Shown piece after piece: positions 62,748-64,000 of a stretch of DNA of 64,000 nucleotides. Source of the stretch: a bacterium 210820-DFI.6.37 (lineage in GTDB: Bacteria > Bacillota > Clostridia > Peptostreptococcales > Anaerovoracaceae). A model generated the notes under the pieces. That model was not told the origin of the DNA and ran no database searches. It saw nothing but the letters and a program-made list of their open reading frames with translations. Numbering within the stretch: the first letter of the stretch is position 1; every line of letters begins with the position of its first letter. The stretch spans positions 1 to 64,000 of the forward strand of contig JAJCKG010000008.1 of assembly GCA_020558355.1 (NCBI GenBank). Direction: 5' to 3'. A program made the translations under genes and the position numbers.

Positions 62748-63587
62748 ATGAATTTAGACCGGCTGACCATCGGGCAAATGGCAAAACTGAACCGCATTTC
62801 ACAGCAGACCCTGCGTCTTTATGACCGGGAAGGCCTGCTGACACCTATGACAACAGACTCGGATACCGGGTACCGCTATTATCACATTATCCAGTCCGCC
62901 CGCCTGGATATGATCCAGTACATGAAGGCTTACGGCATGACTCTGAAGCAGATCCGGCAGCAGCTGGAAACCGGTGATGTCAATACCATCAAGCAGTTCC
63001 TCCTGCAGCAGGAGGCCGCCATCGACCACCAGATCGAAGACCTGCAGCGCAGCAAACGTTCCATAGCCCGGACGCTGCAGAATTACCGGCAGTATGACGC
63101 GCTTCCCAAAGACGGGCAGATGTTCATGCAGTACATTCCCGAACGCCATATTTACCGGTTTACTTCGGAAAAGGATTTTTTCGATCAGGACTACGCCGGA
63201 TATGAATATATGCTTCGGGAGCTGAAAATGCACCTCGCCAACAACGACCTGCCTATGAGTTATTTCTGCAATGTAGGGACCATGCTGCGGCAGGAAAACC
63301 TTCTCAACGATAACTTTTCTTCCAATGAGGTTTTTCTGTTTGTGGACCCGGAGGACGAAAATGTAAAATCGGAATACATCCCTGCGGCTATGTATTATTG
63401 CGTCTGTTCCGATGATTTCTACGCGGAAAAGGATAACGCCCGCAAGCTGATGGAGCTGATTCGAAAAAGCGGCATGCAGGTCTGCGGGGACTATCTCTGT
63501 GAAGTGCTGGTGGAATTTCCTGTTTTTGAAAGAAGTCAGAAGAATATGTTTTATAAAATCGAAATTCCTGTAATTCCCCAAAAATAA
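62748..63587 (+). CDS. MerR family regulator with effector-binding domain
   Basis: A 279-residue activator of the BmrR type. The HTH is at the N-terminus (LTIGQMAKLNRISQQTLRLYDREGLLTP...GYRYYHI). A coiled-coil dimerisation helix runs to about residue 120 (IDHQIEDLQRSKRSIARTLQNY). A C-terminal domain of ~150 residues has the pattern of GyrI-like small-molecule binding domains. ATG at 62748 with AAGGAGCATTTT. Drug-sensing is likely by family. A classical MerR promoter lies 15 nt past its stop codon, but no efflux gene follows. Confidence 0.9.
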   Translation: MNLDRLTIGQMAKLNRISQQTLRLYDREGLLTPMTTDSDTGYRYYHIIQSARLDMIQYMKAYGMTLKQIRQQLETGDVNTIKQFLLQQEAAIDHQIEDLQRSKRSIARTLQNYRQYDALPKDGQMFMQYIPERHIYRFTSEKDFFDQDYAGYEYMLRELKMHLANNDLPMSYFCNVGTMLRQENLLNDNFSSNEVFLFVDPEDENVKSEYIPAAMYYCVCSDDFYAEKDNARKLMELIRKSGMQVCGDYLCEVLVEFPVFERSQKNMFYKIEIPVIPQK

Positions 63588-63601
63588 TTTTCAAAAAAGC
63601 C

Positions 63602-63632
63602 TTGACCTTATATCAACTATAAGGTTTATACT
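63602..63632 (+). promoter_or_regulatory. MerR-type promoter with 19-bp spacer
   Basis: TTGACC (63602-63607), 19-nt spacer, TATACT (63627-63632). A perfect 8-bp inverted repeat ACCTTATA-5-TATAAGGT (63605-63625) fills the spacer. This is the diagnostic layout of promoters that MerR proteins untwist to activate. Confidence 0.88.
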
Positions 63633-63690
63633 GACGATATAAGAAATAAGAAATCATCTTCTGACTTAAAACATAGCCTATATAGCGCAG

Positions 63691-63724
63691 AAAAGAACCC
63701 TGTCACTAAGACGAGGGTTCTTTT
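63691..63724. terminator. Bidirectional terminator
   Basis: Perfect 11-bp stem AAAAGAACCCT/AGGGTTCTTTT with a 12-nt loop; TTTT ends both arms. It closes the fibronectin-III gene on the minus strand and would also stop a short + transcript from the MerR-type promoter. Confidence 0.85.
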
Positions 63725-63740
63725 CTTTGCGGTAAGCTCG

Positions 63741-64000
63741 CTATCGTTTGATGCTTTTAACGGATGAATATGGGCTGTATTTGGTTTTTCCGCCCAGCTT
63801 GCAATAGCCGCGGACTTTATAATAGTATTTCTGGCCTTTTTTTACAGAGGTGTCTTTCCAGCTGATGGCGCTGCCATCTTTTATAACCTTTACCCTGCTG
63901 TACTTTCCATTATAGGATGTGGCCCGATAAATTTCAAAACCTCTGGCGCCCTTTATCTTCTTCCATTTCACCGAAACAGCGCCGCCCGCGGATTTAGAAA
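63741..64000 (-). CDS. C-terminal end of a fibronectin type III protein (partial)
   Basis: The frame is open to the window edge, so only the last 86 residues are seen. They form one FN3-like domain: VKWKKIKGARGFEIYRATSYNG, then KDTSVKKGQKYYYKVRGYC and KYSPYSSVKSIKR. Such domains usually end large secreted or cell-surface proteins of Clostridia. No sorting signal follows the domain. Confidence 0.85.
   Translation of the reverse strand, partial: SKSAGGAVSVKWKKIKGARGFEIYRATSYNGKYSRVKVIKDGSAISWKDTSVKKGQKYYYKVRGYCKLGGKTKYSPYSSVKSIKR

Overview
The window reads as chromosome from a low-to-mid-GC, probably spore-forming anaerobe of the Clostridia (Bacillota). The evidence is Gram-positive ribosome binding sites, a SpoIIE-type phosphatase behind a Spo0A-like promoter, clostridial-style single-chain PurL, a DUF3793/flavodoxin pair, YtrA-type GntR/ABC genes and sigma-54 activators. 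Genus is not determinable by eye; a gut amino-acid/amine fermenter is a guess. Most genes lie on the minus strand. No rRNA, tRNA, CRISPR array or intact transposon was seen.

Left part (1-16 kb): housekeeping. glyA, a PucR regulator, ftsH, tilS, spoIIE, tatD, a lipoprotein and metG form a minus-strand series that recalls the spoIIE-tilS-hprT-ftsH and metG-tatD neighbourhoods of Bacillus, but hprT is missing. Next come a Fic protein with a variant motif and a self-regulated GntR-ABC operon.

16-37 kb: a MNT-HEPN toxin-antitoxin pair; a DUF3793-flavodoxin operon behind a probable metal-regulator operator; DAHP synthase; UppP; and a nearly complete purine operon (purL-E-C-F-M-N-purF paralogue-H-D, then a cytidylate-kinase-like gene) behind a candidate PurR operator. 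The purF paralogue has lost its glutaminase residues. Further right, a DUF4097 lipoprotein and a YiiX-like hydrolase are apparently controlled by a TetR regulator, with matching operators in front of both units.

37-41 kb: a small accessory island with an RHH/DUF1413-like pair, a Phd/RelE-type toxin-antitoxin module and a DUF4143 ATPase. It is punctuated by three copies of a ~100-bp GGTCGCCA repeat, and a fourth inverted copy sits at 8.75 kb. Two island copies lie exactly at the ends of truncated genes (a TipAS-domain regulator and a second DUF4143 ATPase).

41-51 kb: a sigma-54 catabolic region. Three near-consensus -24/-12 promoters drive (i) a transporter, carbon-nitrogen hydrolase and EutH operon, (ii) an M20 amidohydrolase and (iii) an MFS carrier. 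Two enhancer-binding activators are interleaved, and three ACCC-N6-GGGT inverted repeats form a candidate activator site before the M20 gene.

51-64 kb: a methyltransferase, a lambda-crystallin-type dehydrogenase, two membrane proteins, then two more hydrolase/transporter modules (nitrilase with an SSS symporter; C-N hydrolase with an APC permease), a third SSS symporter behind a small HTH gene, a MerR regulator with a classical 19-bp-spacer promoter that drives no visible gene, and the end of a fibronectin-III protein. The recurring theme on the right is uptake and hydrolysis of small amides or nitriles.
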